Assembly: GCF_000014425.1 (NCBI RefSeq)
Contig: NC_008530.1
Span: 124,001 to 188,000, forward strand
Reading direction: 5' to 3'
Length of the DNA stretch: 64,000 nt
Origin: Lactobacillus gasseri ATCC 33323 = JCM 1131
GTDB taxonomy: Bacteria; Bacillota; Bacilli; Lactobacillales; Lactobacillaceae
Below, piece by piece: positions 1-8,817 of this stretch (the first letter of the stretch is position 1; each line of letters starts with the position of its first letter). Both the position numbers and the translations under genes were made by a program. The notes under the pieces were generated by a model. The model searched no databases. It saw only the letters and a list, made by a program, of their open reading frames with translations, and was not told the origin of the DNA.

Positions 1-1
1 A

Positions 2-610
2 ATTAAAAATGATATTAAAGAAAATGGAACTAAAATTTTCTTAGTTTATGGTATTGCGGCCATTTTGTTTACCCTTATTTCCCTGATAATTGTACAAGGC
101 TTTAATCAGAAAATGATTGTTACATTATGCGCTACGCTTTTAGGAGTTTTTGTGTCGTTTGGAATTTTTTATTTAGTTATGAGGTTGACACATGAACACG
201 GGATTGACTATGAAGCAGTTGATTATGCAACGCAAGATCCGCGTGCGCTATTTTTATCTCAGACCATTTTAGGAGTTCTTGGAGCTGTAATGGATGAAGC
301 GACTGATATCGTTTCAAGTCTTTATGCATTAGCTAAGCATAAGGTTGACTTAACTTTTAAGGAGTTATTTCTTAGTGGCCGGACCTTAGGACAAGAAATT
401 ATGGGGCCATTAATAAATGTATTAGTACTGATTTTTATGGCCGAAGCGCTCCCTATGACAATTTTGTATCTAAGAGATAATAATACTTTAGTTTATACTT
501 TTAAATATACTCTTTCTTTAGGTGTAATTCAGAGCTTAAGTTCAGCGATAGGCATAGTTTTAACTGTGATTTTTGCCACTCTTGCTAGTTCTGTCTTTTT
601 AAAAAAATAA
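2..610 (+). CDS. YibE/F-like membrane protein, 5'-truncated by window edge
   Basis: The reading frame is open to the left edge, so the N-terminus lies outside the window; the TTG at position 65 is only an internal codon. The visible roughly 200 residues form several hydrophobic helices and carry the YibE/F-type segment with GVLGAVMDEATDIVSS, followed by a cytoplasmic stretch (KHKVDLTFKELFLSGRTLGQEIMG) and two more helices. This family is a multi-pass membrane protein often found as adjacent paralogous pairs, and a second copy follows 21 bases downstream. The biochemical function is not established. Pairing suggests a heteromeric membrane complex (inference). Confidence 0.75.
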   Translation: MKNDIKENGTKIFLVYGIAAILFTLISLIIVQGFNQKMIVTLCATLLGVFVSFGIFYLVMRLTHEHGIDYEAVDYATQDPRALFLSQTILGVLGAVMDEATDIVSSLYALAKHKVDLTFKELFLSGRTLGQEIMGPLINVLVLIFMAEALPMTILYLRDNNTLVYTFKYTLSLGVIQSLSSAIGIVLTVIFATLASSVFLKK

Positions 611-631
611 AAAAGTAGAGGGGGCAGTAAA

Positions 632-1393
632 ATGACAACTTTAACGGCCCTATTGATAATTCTCTTAATTTTAATGATTATCGTTGGTGGAAAAACTGGC
701 CTTAAAAGTTACCTTAGCGTAGTTATTAATGCCTGTTTGTTAATTCTTGTTGCTTTGTTAATTTCTTGGGGAGTAAATATAATTTTAGTAGGAGTAATTT
801 TTATTCCTTTAAAATTATTAACAATTATTTATTTAGGGACGCATGATTACACTGTAGCTAAGAACGCATTTTTGACGGCCCTGTGCGTGAGTTTGATCGT
901 AATGCTGATAATTATCCTGTTTGAGAGCTTAGCTCAGACTCAGGGCTTTGGAGACCAGGCAGGAGAAGAATTAATTGGTTTATCGTTGAATGTAGGAATC
1001 AGTTTCGCTCAAATAGCTATTTTAGTTGCGATTTTTTCAATGCTAGGAGCCATTGCAGAAGCAAGTGTAGCGATGAGTGCAGGATTACTTGAATTAAAAA
1101 GGCATGATCCAAATATTACACAGAAACAATTGATCAAGAGCGGAAATGAAGTTGGTTCTGATGTATTAGGAACAGCCATGAATACGATTTTATTTGGTTT
1201 ATTTGGTAGCTTTTTGCCAATATTTATTTGGTATATGAGGTTAAATTATTCATTGTTTGAGATTTTAAATGATAAACTTTTTGTAGATGAATTTTTAATT
1301 ATTGTGTATTCATTTATCGGTGTACTTTTAACAGTTCCATTGACGACGATATTTTTAGCACATACGTTAACGCATGACGAAATTAAGAAATAA
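632..1393 (+). CDS. YibE/F family membrane protein
   Basis: This 253-residue polytopic protein has about six to seven hydrophobic segments. It has the same layout as the upstream gene: a helix with SMLGAIAEASVAMSAGLLEL, then a charged loop (KRHDPNITQKQLIKSGNEVGSD), then further helices. A strong ribosome binding site (gagggggc) precedes the ATG. It begins 21 bases after the first YibE/F gene and ends 21 bases before the esterase, so the three are probably one transcript. The substrate is unknown; the family is recognised by topology and the conserved central motif. Confidence 0.75.
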   Translation: MTTLTALLIILLILMIIVGGKTGLKSYLSVVINACLLILVALLISWGVNIILVGVIFIPLKLLTIIYLGTHDYTVAKNAFLTALCVSLIVMLIIILFESLAQTQGFGDQAGEELIGLSLNVGISFAQIAILVAIFSMLGAIAEASVAMSAGLLELKRHDPNITQKQLIKSGNEVGSDVLGTAMNTILFGLFGSFLPIFIWYMRLNYSLFEILNDKLFVDEFLIIVYSFIGVLLTVPLTTIFLAHTLTHDEIKK

Positions 1394-1414
1394 ATTGCAT
1401 AGAGGCTTAGCAAG

Positions 1415-2233
1415 ATGAAAGTAGAGTATTTAACACAAAAGAATTTTAATAATCGCGAGTTTAAAATCACGTATTATGGATTACAAGATAATCCGCAGCT
1501 TTTGCAAAAAAAGAGACCGTTGATACTCGTTTTTCCTGGAGGAAGTTTTGACCATTTATCTTTAAGAGAGGGAGAACCAGTAGCATTGGCATATGCAGCT
1601 CGTGGCTTTAATGCCGCAGTTGTTTCATATAATCTAACTACTGATCCAGGTAAAATATATCCTGATGCGGCCTTATCAGGATTAAAGGCTATTTCTTATT
1701 TTAGAAAAAATAGTGAAAAGTTAGGAATTGATCAAGATCGAATTACTACGATCGGATTTTCTGCAGGTGGTCATGTTGTTAGTTCAATGAATGTGATGGC
1801 AGAAAGTGAAAAATGGCAGGCAAAATATAATTTTAACCATGATCAAGTAGCACCTAATGCCACAATCTTGGGCTATCCTTTAATTAATATTAAAGACATT
1901 GGCTTTCCATTACCACCTGATGCTAATCAAAAAATGCCTACTGTTAAAGAATTATTAGATACTGCTTTAGGAGTAACGCCTGATACGCCACCGACTTTTA
2001 TTTTCCAAGCTGTCGATGATCCAGTTGTCTTGATTGATAATACAATCGAATATATTACAGCTTTAAGAAAGAAAAGAGTTCATTTTGAAGCACATTTGTT
2101 TAATAAAGGCGGCCACGGTTTTTCACTTGCTACTCCTGAAGTGGCTATGGCTGGACGGGAGCCTGATTCACATCTTGCACATTGGTTTGAACTAAGTCTT
2201 GAATGGTTAAAAGACAGAAAAATTTATATTTAG
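1415..2233 (+). CDS. alpha/beta hydrolase, acetyl esterase-like
   Basis: This 272-residue cytoplasmic alpha/beta hydrolase resembles bacterial esterase/lipase (BD-FAE-like, acetyl-xylan esterase-like) proteins. Visible features are the oxyanion-hole segment FPGGSFDHLS (about residues 40-49, GG in place of the classic HGGG), the nucleophile elbow GFSAGG with Ser116, an acid in AVDDPVV (Asp201/202) and the catalytic His234 in GGHGFS. No signal peptide is present. It lies 21 bases after the YibE/F pair and is probably co-transcribed. The natural substrate, probably a small acyl ester, cannot be read from sequence. The stop codon TAG is part of a parS-like palindrome. Confidence 0.8.
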   Translation: MKVEYLTQKNFNNREFKITYYGLQDNPQLLQKKRPLILVFPGGSFDHLSLREGEPVALAYAARGFNAAVVSYNLTTDPGKIYPDAALSGLKAISYFRKNSEKLGIDQDRITTIGFSAGGHVVSSMNVMAESEKWQAKYNFNHDQVAPNATILGYPLINIKDIGFPLPPDANQKMPTVKELLDTALGVTPDTPPTFIFQAVDDPVVLIDNTIEYITALRKKRVHFEAHLFNKGGHGFSLATPEVAMAGREPDSHLAHWFELSLEWLKDRKIYI

Positions 2234-2247
2234 TTTCACGTGAAACA
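2232..2247. promoter_or_regulatory. parS-like centromere site (ParB/Spo0J binding)
   Basis: The sequence AGTTTCACGTGAAACA matches the Firmicute parS consensus TGTTTCACGTGAAACA at 15 of 16 positions; the only difference is the first base. It overlaps the esterase stop codon. In Bacillus-type systems ParB loads at such sites, which cluster around oriC. Binding here is inferred from the match alone. Confidence 0.7.
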
Positions 2248-2262
2248 AGACTTAGTTTTATA

Positions 2263-2316
2263 TAAAAAAGTCCGAAAAGGAAATGAAGTTAATCATTTCG
2301 CTTTTCGGACTTTTTG
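2263..2316. terminator. bidirectional intrinsic terminator
   Basis: A long hairpin has arms at 2265-2286 and 2293-2315 (core aaaaagtccgaaaag pairing with cttttcggacttttt), flanked by A and T runs. It serves the converging esterase and GH31 genes. Confidence 0.85.
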
Positions 2317-2334
2317 TTTAGTATTAGATGTTTT

Positions 2335-5300
2335 TTATTCTTTAGCCATAAAGAATAAAATTTCTTTACCAGAAGCTAGATTATCAGAAGTAGCTAAGAT
2401 TCTAAGCTTGATTGCTTTTGCTACTACATCTCTTAACCCAATTACTTTGTTTTTAGCATCATTTGGCCAATTAATTTCTTTACTGAAGTCGCTGAAGTTT
2501 TCACCATCTTTTGAAATGGCAACTTGAACTCGTAAAATGTGACCTATGCGGTCGCGTGAACGAGGCACATAAACCATTCGGCTCAGTTTATAAATATGAT
2601 TGAAATTGAAAGTTAAGTCTAGCGGACTATCTTTACTAATTTTGTCTTTTGAAAGCCATTCACTAGCTAGCTTAAGATCGGTTAAGTTTTCGACTGGAGA
2701 ATCTTTTTCACTTTCTGCCGCGCTAGTAACTTTTACATTAGAAATTGCATAATCCATTTGATCGCGCTTAGTATGAGTTCCAAAGTATTCAGACCAATCC
2801 GATACCTTGTTACCAAATTTATTTCTAATTCTGAACCGATAACGTGTATTAGGTTCAAGTTCGTGGAAAGTAAAGGTATCTCCATCAATATTAGTATGAA
2901 CAATTCCATTAACTTCGATATCAGCCATTATATTTTTACCGGCGAAGTTAGTTGGATTAGTCCAAGTAATAGTGATGCTCTTTGAAGTTAAACGATCTGT
3001 TAAAATTGCGGCACTTCTTGGAGAAGCCATAGCAGAATCGATGATAGCATGTTGTTCAACTTCACTACCATAACTAAAGTTTTCAATCGTAAGCTCAAAT
3101 TTATTATCATGAATGTCAACTGCTGGCATTTTTACCTTAATAGCAGGTTGCAGTTGACCTGTGAATTGGCCGAATTCTTTACATGGTACGTAATCTTGCT
3201 GGTAGAAAATACCTTCTTCTGATTTGTTAAAGCTATCTAAATCATTATATTCAGGTAGGGGAACAATTTGATCATTTAATTTAAGTGAAACTTTACCTGG
3301 ATAGCGATCAGCCATAATTGTTAAGAAAGTAGCCTGTTTTTCTTCAAGTCCCGCATAGCTTCCCTCAGTTGGATAAACCGTAATATGAAGATTAGATCCA
3401 TTAACCGAACTAGTGATTTGAGTTGTAGCTGCGTTGCCTTTTTCATAATCATTAGTTTGATTATCATCTTCATATAAGATGGCAGAACTCTTATTTTGTG
3501 GGTAAACAAGAGCACTTCTAAGTGATTCTTGTAAGATTGCTCCTCCGCGGACATAAACCGGAAGATGCCACAATGGATAGTGCAACTTATCGTAGATTCT
3601 GCCACCAATTAATTTTTTACCAGTAAAGAGATCAATCCACATAGTTCGGTGATCAGGTAGGTAAAGATTGTCTTTTAATGAAGCTCCACTTGGATCTTCT
3701 CGCCCGTTAGTAATTGGTGCTACTAATAAGTTATTTCCTAGCATAAATTCATGCTTTACCTGATTTGTGTAGTTAACTTTTTCGTGCGGGAATGACAAGA
3801 ACAGAGGTCTAACAATCGGCATCCCATCTTGAGCAGCTCGAGTAAGAGTGTAGAGATAAGGAGTAATTCTTCCTCTAAGCTTTAGGTAAGCGCGAGTAAT
3901 TCGCGTCATTTTTGCATTAAATGCAAATGGCGTTTTTTGAATATTGCCATAATTATCAATTGAGTAGAGCAGAGGAGTGAAGACTTTCCACTGTAGGTCA
4001 CGGATGTTTACTTGAGCATTACCGCCGCCCTCTTTTCCGTCAATAGCACTTCCGACATTTGGTTGACCAGAAAGAGACATACTTAAGAAACTAGCAATCT
4101 CCGTTGCAATTTGTTCCCACTCGCCACCTACACCTTCATTTGCAGTAGTAGCTAAAGTTTGAATAGCACTCCAACCATTACTTGCCATTGCCCAAGGACG
4201 ATTAGTTTTGTTTTTATCAACTAAAGGCTCACTAGCAATTGCAAAATCTTGCATAATCTTGTCATTAGCTAAATTAGGGGCTTCTGTCTTAAATTTTAAG
4301 AAATTAGCTGGTGCATTTGTAGGTAAAGCGCCGTAAAAACCAAGTTTTATATTTTGCTCCTTGGCAAAATCAACTAAGTTAGCTAATTCGGTTTCATTTA
4401 AAGCTTGTTTACTGTTGTAGTTAGGAACAAACCAGCTAAGTGGGAGATGGTATGAGCGGTAGCGTTCAATCATTGCACGAGCAGAAAATTGATATTGTTC
4501 TTCACCATTAAGAGAGGACTTAGCAATAATTTCATTATCAGCATGGGCAATTTTATAAGTATTACCATCTTCAAATTTTATGGCGTTATTTTCTTGAGGC
4601 TTAGCAACACTCCAGCAAGTATCAAGATAGTTACCCAAGTATCCTAGACCAAGTGCATATTTAGGTAAGAAGAGGGGAGAGCCAGTAATTTTGTAGTACT
4701 GACGCAAAATTTCAGCTGGAGAATCTCCTAAAAGATAGAAATTATCAAAAATAGGAGTTTGATGGGTAATAATAGCAGTATTTCCATTTTCACCTTTAAA
4801 GTTGTAAATTCCATCTTTCCAAGTGTTTCGCAATTCTGCAAAACCAGCATTAGACCAGAAAAAGCCTTCTGGGCAAGCAACTGCCCCGGGACCAGTTAAG
4901 TTAGTATTTTTAATTTCAATAATTTTTCCTTTATGGCTAAAGCTTCCATTTTGCATTCCGCCGCCATAATAGAATTCATTTTTGTTTTGACGTAGGAATT
5001 CCCTAGAACAATCTGCTCCTAGTTCAATTGGACTGCTTTGCATCATACGGTAGCGATGGAGTTGATCATCAAAAATGCTAAAGATTGCAGGATTTTTTTG
5101 TAAGCGAAGTGAAAATTGACCACTTTTAATCGTGAAAGTTTCATCAGTTACTAAAAGTTGTGATTCTTCAAAAGGACGCAAACTAAAGTTACCTGCGGCA
5201 ATCGTTAAAGACGGCGACAAAGGTTTAAATTCTGCAGTTGGATCAACGATTAATCGAAAGATCCCTTTAGCAATAATGTATAGACGTGCTCTTTTTCTGT

Positions 5301-5394
5301 CTGCAAATTGCAGATCGTAGTAGCGAGTACCTTTCGCTACCTGCACTAAACGACTTAATTGTTGTGGTTGTTGATTATTAGTAATTTCAGACAT
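2335..5394 (-). CDS. intracellular glycoside hydrolase family 31, candidate alpha-N-acetylgalactosaminidase
   Basis: This 1019-residue protein has no signal peptide. The N-terminal beta-sandwich spans about 1-235, the GH31 barrel about 240-560 (RPWAMASNGWSA at 399-410, LSGQPNVGSAIDG at 441-453), followed by beta domains. A fibronectin type III domain lies at about 793-877 and a discoidin/F5-8C (CBM32-like) domain at about 880-1019. The usual GH31 WxDMNE nucleophile motif is absent. The barrel resembles, from memory, the GH31 alpha-GalNAc-ase branch, in which catalytic acids are Asp; the aligned positions look like Glu371 and Glu420. It is divergent from the gntR-agaS-nagA operon with shared control DNA, which supports an amino-sugar glycoside substrate. 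Databases would probably call it alpha-glucosidase. Family is sure; substrate and activity are not. Confidence 0.8.
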   Translation of the reverse strand: MSEITNNQQPQQLSRLVQVAKGTRYYDLQFADRKRARLYIIAKGIFRLIVDPTAEFKPLSPSLTIAAGNFSLRPFEESQLLVTDETFTIKSGQFSLRLQKNPAIFSIFDDQLHRYRMMQSSPIELGADCSREFLRQNKNEFYYGGGMQNGSFSHKGKIIEIKNTNLTGPGAVACPEGFFWSNAGFAELRNTWKDGIYNFKGENGNTAIITHQTPIFDNFYLLGDSPAEILRQYYKITGSPLFLPKYALGLGYLGNYLDTCWSVAKPQENNAIKFEDGNTYKIAHADNEIIAKSSLNGEEQYQFSARAMIERYRSYHLPLSWFVPNYNSKQALNETELANLVDFAKEQNIKLGFYGALPTNAPANFLKFKTEAPNLANDKIMQDFAIASEPLVDKNKTNRPWAMASNGWSAIQTLATTANEGVGGEWEQIATEIASFLSMSLSGQPNVGSAIDGKEGGGNAQVNIRDLQWKVFTPLLYSIDNYGNIQKTPFAFNAKMTRITRAYLKLRGRITPYLYTLTRAAQDGMPIVRPLFLSFPHEKVNYTNQVKHEFMLGNNLLVAPITNGREDPSGASLKDNLYLPDHRTMWIDLFTGKKLIGGRIYDKLHYPLWHLPVYVRGGAILQESLRSALVYPQNKSSAILYEDDNQTNDYEKGNAATTQITSSVNGSNLHITVYPTEGSYAGLEEKQATFLTIMADRYPGKVSLKLNDQIVPLPEYNDLDSFNKSEEGIFYQQDYVPCKEFGQFTGQLQPAIKVKMPAVDIHDNKFELTIENFSYGSEVEQHAIIDSAMASPRSAAILTDRLTSKSITITWTNPTNFAGKNIMADIEVNGIVHTNIDGDTFTFHELEPNTRYRFRIRNKFGNKVSDWSEYFGTHTKRDQMDYAISNVKVTSAAESEKDSPVENLTDLKLASEWLSKDKISKDSPLDLTFNFNHIYKLSRMVYVPRSRDRIGHILRVQVAISKDGENFSDFSKEINWPNDAKNKVIGLRDVVAKAIKLRILATSDNLASGKEILFFMAKE

Positions 5395-5478
5395 ATTACA
5401 TTTCTTCTTTAAATTAAATTTTTCATTTACGTATAGTTCATATTATAACGAAAAAATGCATTTCGTGTTTTTTTAGAT

Positions 5479-5507
5479 TTGACATAAAGCGCTTTCTAGA
5501 ATATTCT
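5479..5507 (+). promoter_or_regulatory. promoter of gntR-agaS-nagA with embedded cre-like site
   Basis: The -35 TTGACA (5479-5484) and -10 TATTCT (5502-5507) are separated by 17 bases. The spacer holds ATAAAGCGCTTTCT (5484-5497), which matches the CcpA cre palindrome TGAAAGCGCTTTCA at 11 of 14 positions. CcpA bound between -35 and -10 would repress, giving carbon catabolite control. The same DNA separates this operon from the divergent GH31 gene. Confidence 0.65.
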
Positions 5508-5514
5508 GTAGAAG

Positions 5515-5530
5515 GTGGTACTAACCAGTT
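5515..5530 (+). promoter_or_regulatory. candidate GntR-family operator, copy 1
   Basis: GTGGTACTAACCAGTT has the inverted core TGGT-N4-ACCA and lies just after the -10 box of the regulator's own promoter. A copy with the same bases at 13 of 16 positions occurs before the PTS operon (8721-8736). Position and duplication suggest the site is bound by the adjacent GntR/UTRA protein; the overall form resembles NagR/YvoA/DasR sites (TGGTCTAGACCA-like). Confidence 0.65.
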
Positions 5531-5552
5531 TAAGATTGGATGGGGTTAGAAG

Positions 5553-6272
5553 ATGAAAAGACCACTTTATCAGCAAGTGATTTCAGATCTTGAAAAGAAA
5601 ATTAAGACTGAAATGAAGCCAAATGATCGACTGCCTAGTGAAAGACAACTTTTAAAAGAATACGGTGTGAGTCGAAATACAATTCGATTAGCATTAAATA
5701 ATTTAGAAGAGCGAGGCATTATTTATCGATTGCATGGAAAAGGTACATTTGTTTCCACAATTTATCTAGATCAGACCAACTTAGGAAGTATGTACTCATT
5801 TAGTGAACAGATGTCAGAAGCAGGACGCAAGCCAACAACACAAAACCGCACATTAGAGCTTGTTGTTCCCGATGCAGCTGTCGCAAATCAGCTTAATTTG
5901 AAAGCTGGAGAAAAAGCGTACAAGTTAGTTAGGTTACGTCTAGCTGATGGAGTACCACTAATGTATGGAGAAACATATTTACCAGAAAGTATTTTTCCGG
6001 ATCTAAAAATGTCGGATTTAAATGAAAATCATTTGTACACCGTTATGAAGCGAAAATACAATGAACAAAGTGTTCTTGCCTTTGAAGATGTACAAGCGGT
6101 TAATTTAGATAAAAGAGACAGTAAGATTTTAGGCGTAAAGCCCGGGGATGCGAGTTTAAAAATTTTTAGACGGGCAATCAATGATAAAAACGTGCCAATT
6201 GAATTTACCATTTCTCTAGCTAGAGGAGATAGATTCATTTACCGATCACGGCAATATAATCATTTAGTTTAG
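5553..6272 (+). CDS. GntR/HutC-family (UTRA) transcriptional regulator of the amino-sugar locus
   Basis: This 239-residue regulator has an N-terminal winged helix-turn-helix (about 1-70; SERQLLKEYGVSRNTIRLAL and the wing GKGTFVS). A UTRA effector domain follows (about 90-235; PLMYGETYLP and the C-terminal FIYRSRQY). This is the NagR/YvoA/DasR-like arrangement, in which a phosphorylated amino sugar releases the repressor from DNA. It is the first gene of gntR-agaS-nagA, 20 bases before agaS. Matching inverted repeats before itself and before the PTS operon indicate autoregulation and control of uptake (inference). The effector could be GalN-6-P, GalNAc-6-P or GlcN-6-P. Confidence 0.85.
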   Translation: MKRPLYQQVISDLEKKIKTEMKPNDRLPSERQLLKEYGVSRNTIRLALNNLEERGIIYRLHGKGTFVSTIYLDQTNLGSMYSFSEQMSEAGRKPTTQNRTLELVVPDAAVANQLNLKAGEKAYKLVRLRLADGVPLMYGETYLPESIFPDLKMSDLNENHLYTVMKRKYNEQSVLAFEDVQAVNLDKRDSKILGVKPGDASLKIFRRAINDKNVPIEFTISLARGDRFIYRSRQYNHLV

Positions 6273-6292
6273 TTATTGAAAGGAATAAGCCA

Positions 6293-7459
6293 ATGTTTAC
6301 AAAAAGTGACGCAGAACTAAAAAAGATGGGCGCAGATATTACTACTAGAGAAATTCAGCAACAGCCTTCTCTATGGAAAGAAACTTTTAAGATTTATCAA
6401 GAAAAGAAACAAGAGATTGATGACTTTTTAGCTAAAATTAATCAAAAATTTAACAAGGTAAAAGTTATTTTTACAGGTGCAGGAACAAGTGCTTATGTTG
6501 GTAACACTGTGATGCCATATTTAAGAAAGCATGGCGATCGCACTAAGTATGACTTTGAAGCAATTGATACTACTAAGATTGTTTCAACACCAGAGGATTA
6601 TCTTGAAGCAGAAACGCCAACAATTCTAGTTTCTTTTGCCCGTAGTGGTAATTCTCCTGAATCAGTTGCAACTGTTGAACTTGCTAAGCAATTAGTTACG
6701 AATTTATATCAAATTGCTATTACATGTGCTCCAGAAGGACACTTAGCTCAAGACTTAAAGGATGATCCAAATGGACTTGTTCTTTTAATGCCTGCTAAGT
6801 CATTAGACCAAGGTTTTGCGATGACAGGTTCATTTTCATGTATGAGCTTAGCCACTTTATTGGTATTTGATACTAGAGGTGATGCAGAAAAAGAAGCAAT
6901 TGTTAATGAAATTTCTAAGATGGGCGAAAGCGTAGTTGATCGTGAAGCTGAAATTCAAAAGTTAGTTGATACTGATTTTGACAGAATTACTTATATCGGT
7001 AGCGGTGCTTTAGGTGGCTTAGCTGAAGAAGCTCGACTTAAAATTTTGGAATTAACAGCTGGAAAAGTTGCAGCCCTATTTGATACTTCAATGGGATTAA
7101 GACATGGACCTAAGTCATTCTTAGATAAAAAGACTATTGTTTTTGACTTTGTTTCAAATAATTCTTACACCAGAAGGTATGATTTAGACATTTTAGATGA
7201 GATTAAGGCTGATGAAATAGTTCCATTAGTAATGGGAGTAGGTCAACTTAAGAAGGGACAAGACTTTGACGGTAAATTCTTTGCCTTTTCTGGAGAAGAG
7301 TTACCAGATGCATATTTAGCATTGCCAGATATTATGTTTGGTCAAACAATTGCCTTGCTTACCTCGGTTAAGGTTGGAAATACCCCAGATACTCCTTCAC
7401 CAACTGGTACAGTTAACCGTGTTGTTAAGGGTGTAACAATTCACAAATTCATCAAATAA
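6293..7459 (+). CDS. agaS: AgaS-type SIS-domain ketose/aldose isomerase (galactosamine-6-phosphate deaminase/isomerase)
   Basis: This 388-residue protein has two SIS sugar-phosphate isomerase domains. The first is at about 45-200, with TGAGTSAYVG at 61-70 and SFARSGNSPES near 114-124; the second is at about 225-370, with SGALGGLAEEARLKILE and the conserved GLRHGPKSF segment. Length and motifs fit the AgaS family, which converts galactosamine-6-phosphate to tagatose-6-phosphate and ammonia in the aga pathway. It is distinct from NagB. It lies between the regulator and nagA in one operon. Its presence is the main reason to prefer GalNAc/GalN over GlcNAc as the sugar, though AgaS-like proteins have also been linked to other sugar phosphates. 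Confidence 0.8.
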   Translation: MFTKSDAELKKMGADITTREIQQQPSLWKETFKIYQEKKQEIDDFLAKINQKFNKVKVIFTGAGTSAYVGNTVMPYLRKHGDRTKYDFEAIDTTKIVSTPEDYLEAETPTILVSFARSGNSPESVATVELAKQLVTNLYQIAITCAPEGHLAQDLKDDPNGLVLLMPAKSLDQGFAMTGSFSCMSLATLLVFDTRGDAEKEAIVNEISKMGESVVDREAEIQKLVDTDFDRITYIGSGALGGLAEEARLKILELTAGKVAALFDTSMGLRHGPKSFLDKKTIVFDFVSNNSYTRRYDLDILDEIKADEIVPLVMGVGQLKKGQDFDGKFFAFSGEELPDAYLALPDIMFGQTIALLTSVKVGNTPDTPSPTGTVNRVVKGVTIHKFIK

Positions 7460-7520
7460 AATTCAAATTTTGAAAACAGTTTCAATTTAGAATAGAAGTT
7501 AATTTAAGGAGTTAAATACT

Positions 7521-8678
7521 ATGTCATATTACATTCATGCAGGAAAGTTCTTTTTAGAAAATCGAACTGAAAATGGTGGTTATCTTGAAGTTCAAGATGA
7601 TGGAAACTTTGGTTTATATTATCGAGAAGATGAAAAGCCTAGTCATGGCCTAATTAAGGAATATGGCGATCAATGGATTGCACCTGGTTATGTTGACACG
7701 CATATTCATGGTTTGCTTGATGAAGATACAATGAAGAGCGACTGGGAAGGCGTTAATAAGATTTCTGAAGGTTTGTTGCAAGCTGGTGTAACTAGTTGGT
7801 TGCCAACTACTATTACTGCAAGTGATAAAGAATTAACTGAAACTTGTGAAAAGTTTGCTGCACATAAGGGTGAAGAAACTGGTGCAAAAATCCAAGGGTT
7901 ACACTTTGAAGGTCCATTCTTTACTCCAAAGCATGGTGGAGCAGAAAATCCTAAGTATATGACTGATCCTTCGATTATGCTTTTAAAGAAGTGGCGTAAG
8001 GCTTCAGATGACATGTTGATTAAGATTTCAATGGCACCTGAAAGAAAGAATGCCCGCCAATTTGTACGCGAAGCTGTAAAGATGGGCTTAGTAGTTGCCT
8101 TAGGACACTCAGATTCTGATTTTGAAGATGCCATTGCTTGTGTTGAAGCCGGCGCTAGCGTCTTTACACATACTTTCAACGGGATGAATGGCTTGTCACA
8201 ACACTCACCTAATATTATTGGTGCTGCATTTTCTTCTCGTTTAACAACGGATGAATTAATTTGTGACGGTCACCACGTTGAAGAACCAGCTGTTCGCGCT
8301 TTAGTAAATGCACGTGGACCAGAGCATATTGCCTTAATTACTGATTGTATGCAGGCTGGATTAATGCCTGATGGTGATTATGTTTTAGGTGAATTGCCAG
8401 TTTATGTTAAGGATGGTATGGCACGTTTGAAAGATACTAACAACTTAGCCGGCAGTATTTTACTCTTAAAGGATGCAGTTAAGAATATAGTGGACTGGAA
8501 TGTTGCAACGCCAGAAGATGCAGTTATGATGGCTAGTTATGTACCAGCTAAGAGTTGTAACTTACTCGATAAGTGTGGTGTGATTAAACCTGATCACCCA
8601 GCTGACTTTGTTGTTTTGAATCATGATATGACTGTCAGTGAAACTTATCTAAATGGTGAGTCACGTTACAAGGCTTAA
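7521..8678 (+). CDS. nagA: N-acetylglucosamine/galactosamine-6-phosphate deacetylase
   Basis: This 385-residue amidohydrolase has the family layout. Metal-binding DTHIHG lies at 59-64, HFEGPFF at about 128-134, GHSDSDFEDA and HTFNGM carry the metal and substrate histidines, and the active-site Asp is in LITDCMQAG. It removes the acetyl group from HexNAc-6-phosphate in the cytoplasm, the step before AgaS. It follows agaS by 61 bases. Sequence alone does not separate NagA (GlcNAc) from AgaA (GalNAc). The AgaS and Aga-type PTS neighbours favour GalNAc use, possibly with dual specificity. Confidence 0.85.
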   Translation: MSYYIHAGKFFLENRTENGGYLEVQDDGNFGLYYREDEKPSHGLIKEYGDQWIAPGYVDTHIHGLLDEDTMKSDWEGVNKISEGLLQAGVTSWLPTTITASDKELTETCEKFAAHKGEETGAKIQGLHFEGPFFTPKHGGAENPKYMTDPSIMLLKKWRKASDDMLIKISMAPERKNARQFVREAVKMGLVVALGHSDSDFEDAIACVEAGASVFTHTFNGMNGLSQHSPNIIGAAFSSRLTTDELICDGHHVEEPAVRALVNARGPEHIALITDCMQAGLMPDGDYVLGELPVYVKDGMARLKDTNNLAGSILLLKDAVKNIVDWNVATPEDAVMMASYVPAKSCNLLDKCGVIKPDHPADFVVLNHDMTVSETYLNGESRYKA

Positions 8679-8720
8679 AAGAGTATACTTTTAGTAGGAA
8701 CTTTAGAAATTCTTAAAAAA

Positions 8721-8786
8721 GTGGTCACAACCAGTTGACTAGTAAAAGTTAATATACTAAGATTAAAACTGTAGAAAGCGTTTACA
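8721..8786 (+). promoter_or_regulatory. control region of the PTS operon: operator copy 2, promoter and cre
   Basis: GTGGTCACAACCAGTT (8721-8736) repeats the operator found at 5515-5530 and overlaps a -35 TTGACT (8735-8740). A TAAGAT -10 candidate lies 17 bases on (8758-8763). AGAAAGCGTTTACA (8773-8786) is a strong cre-like site just downstream, where CcpA would act as a roadblock or repressor. This suggests induction by the amino sugar and repression by preferred carbon. Confidence 0.65.
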
Positions 8787-8817
8787 GAAATATTTTACAG
8801 AATATGGAGGAATCTAT

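Noticed and set aside
7706-8179. 157-residue minus-strand ORF inside nagA
   Set aside because: It is antisense to a clear nagA coding region; composition explains the open frame.
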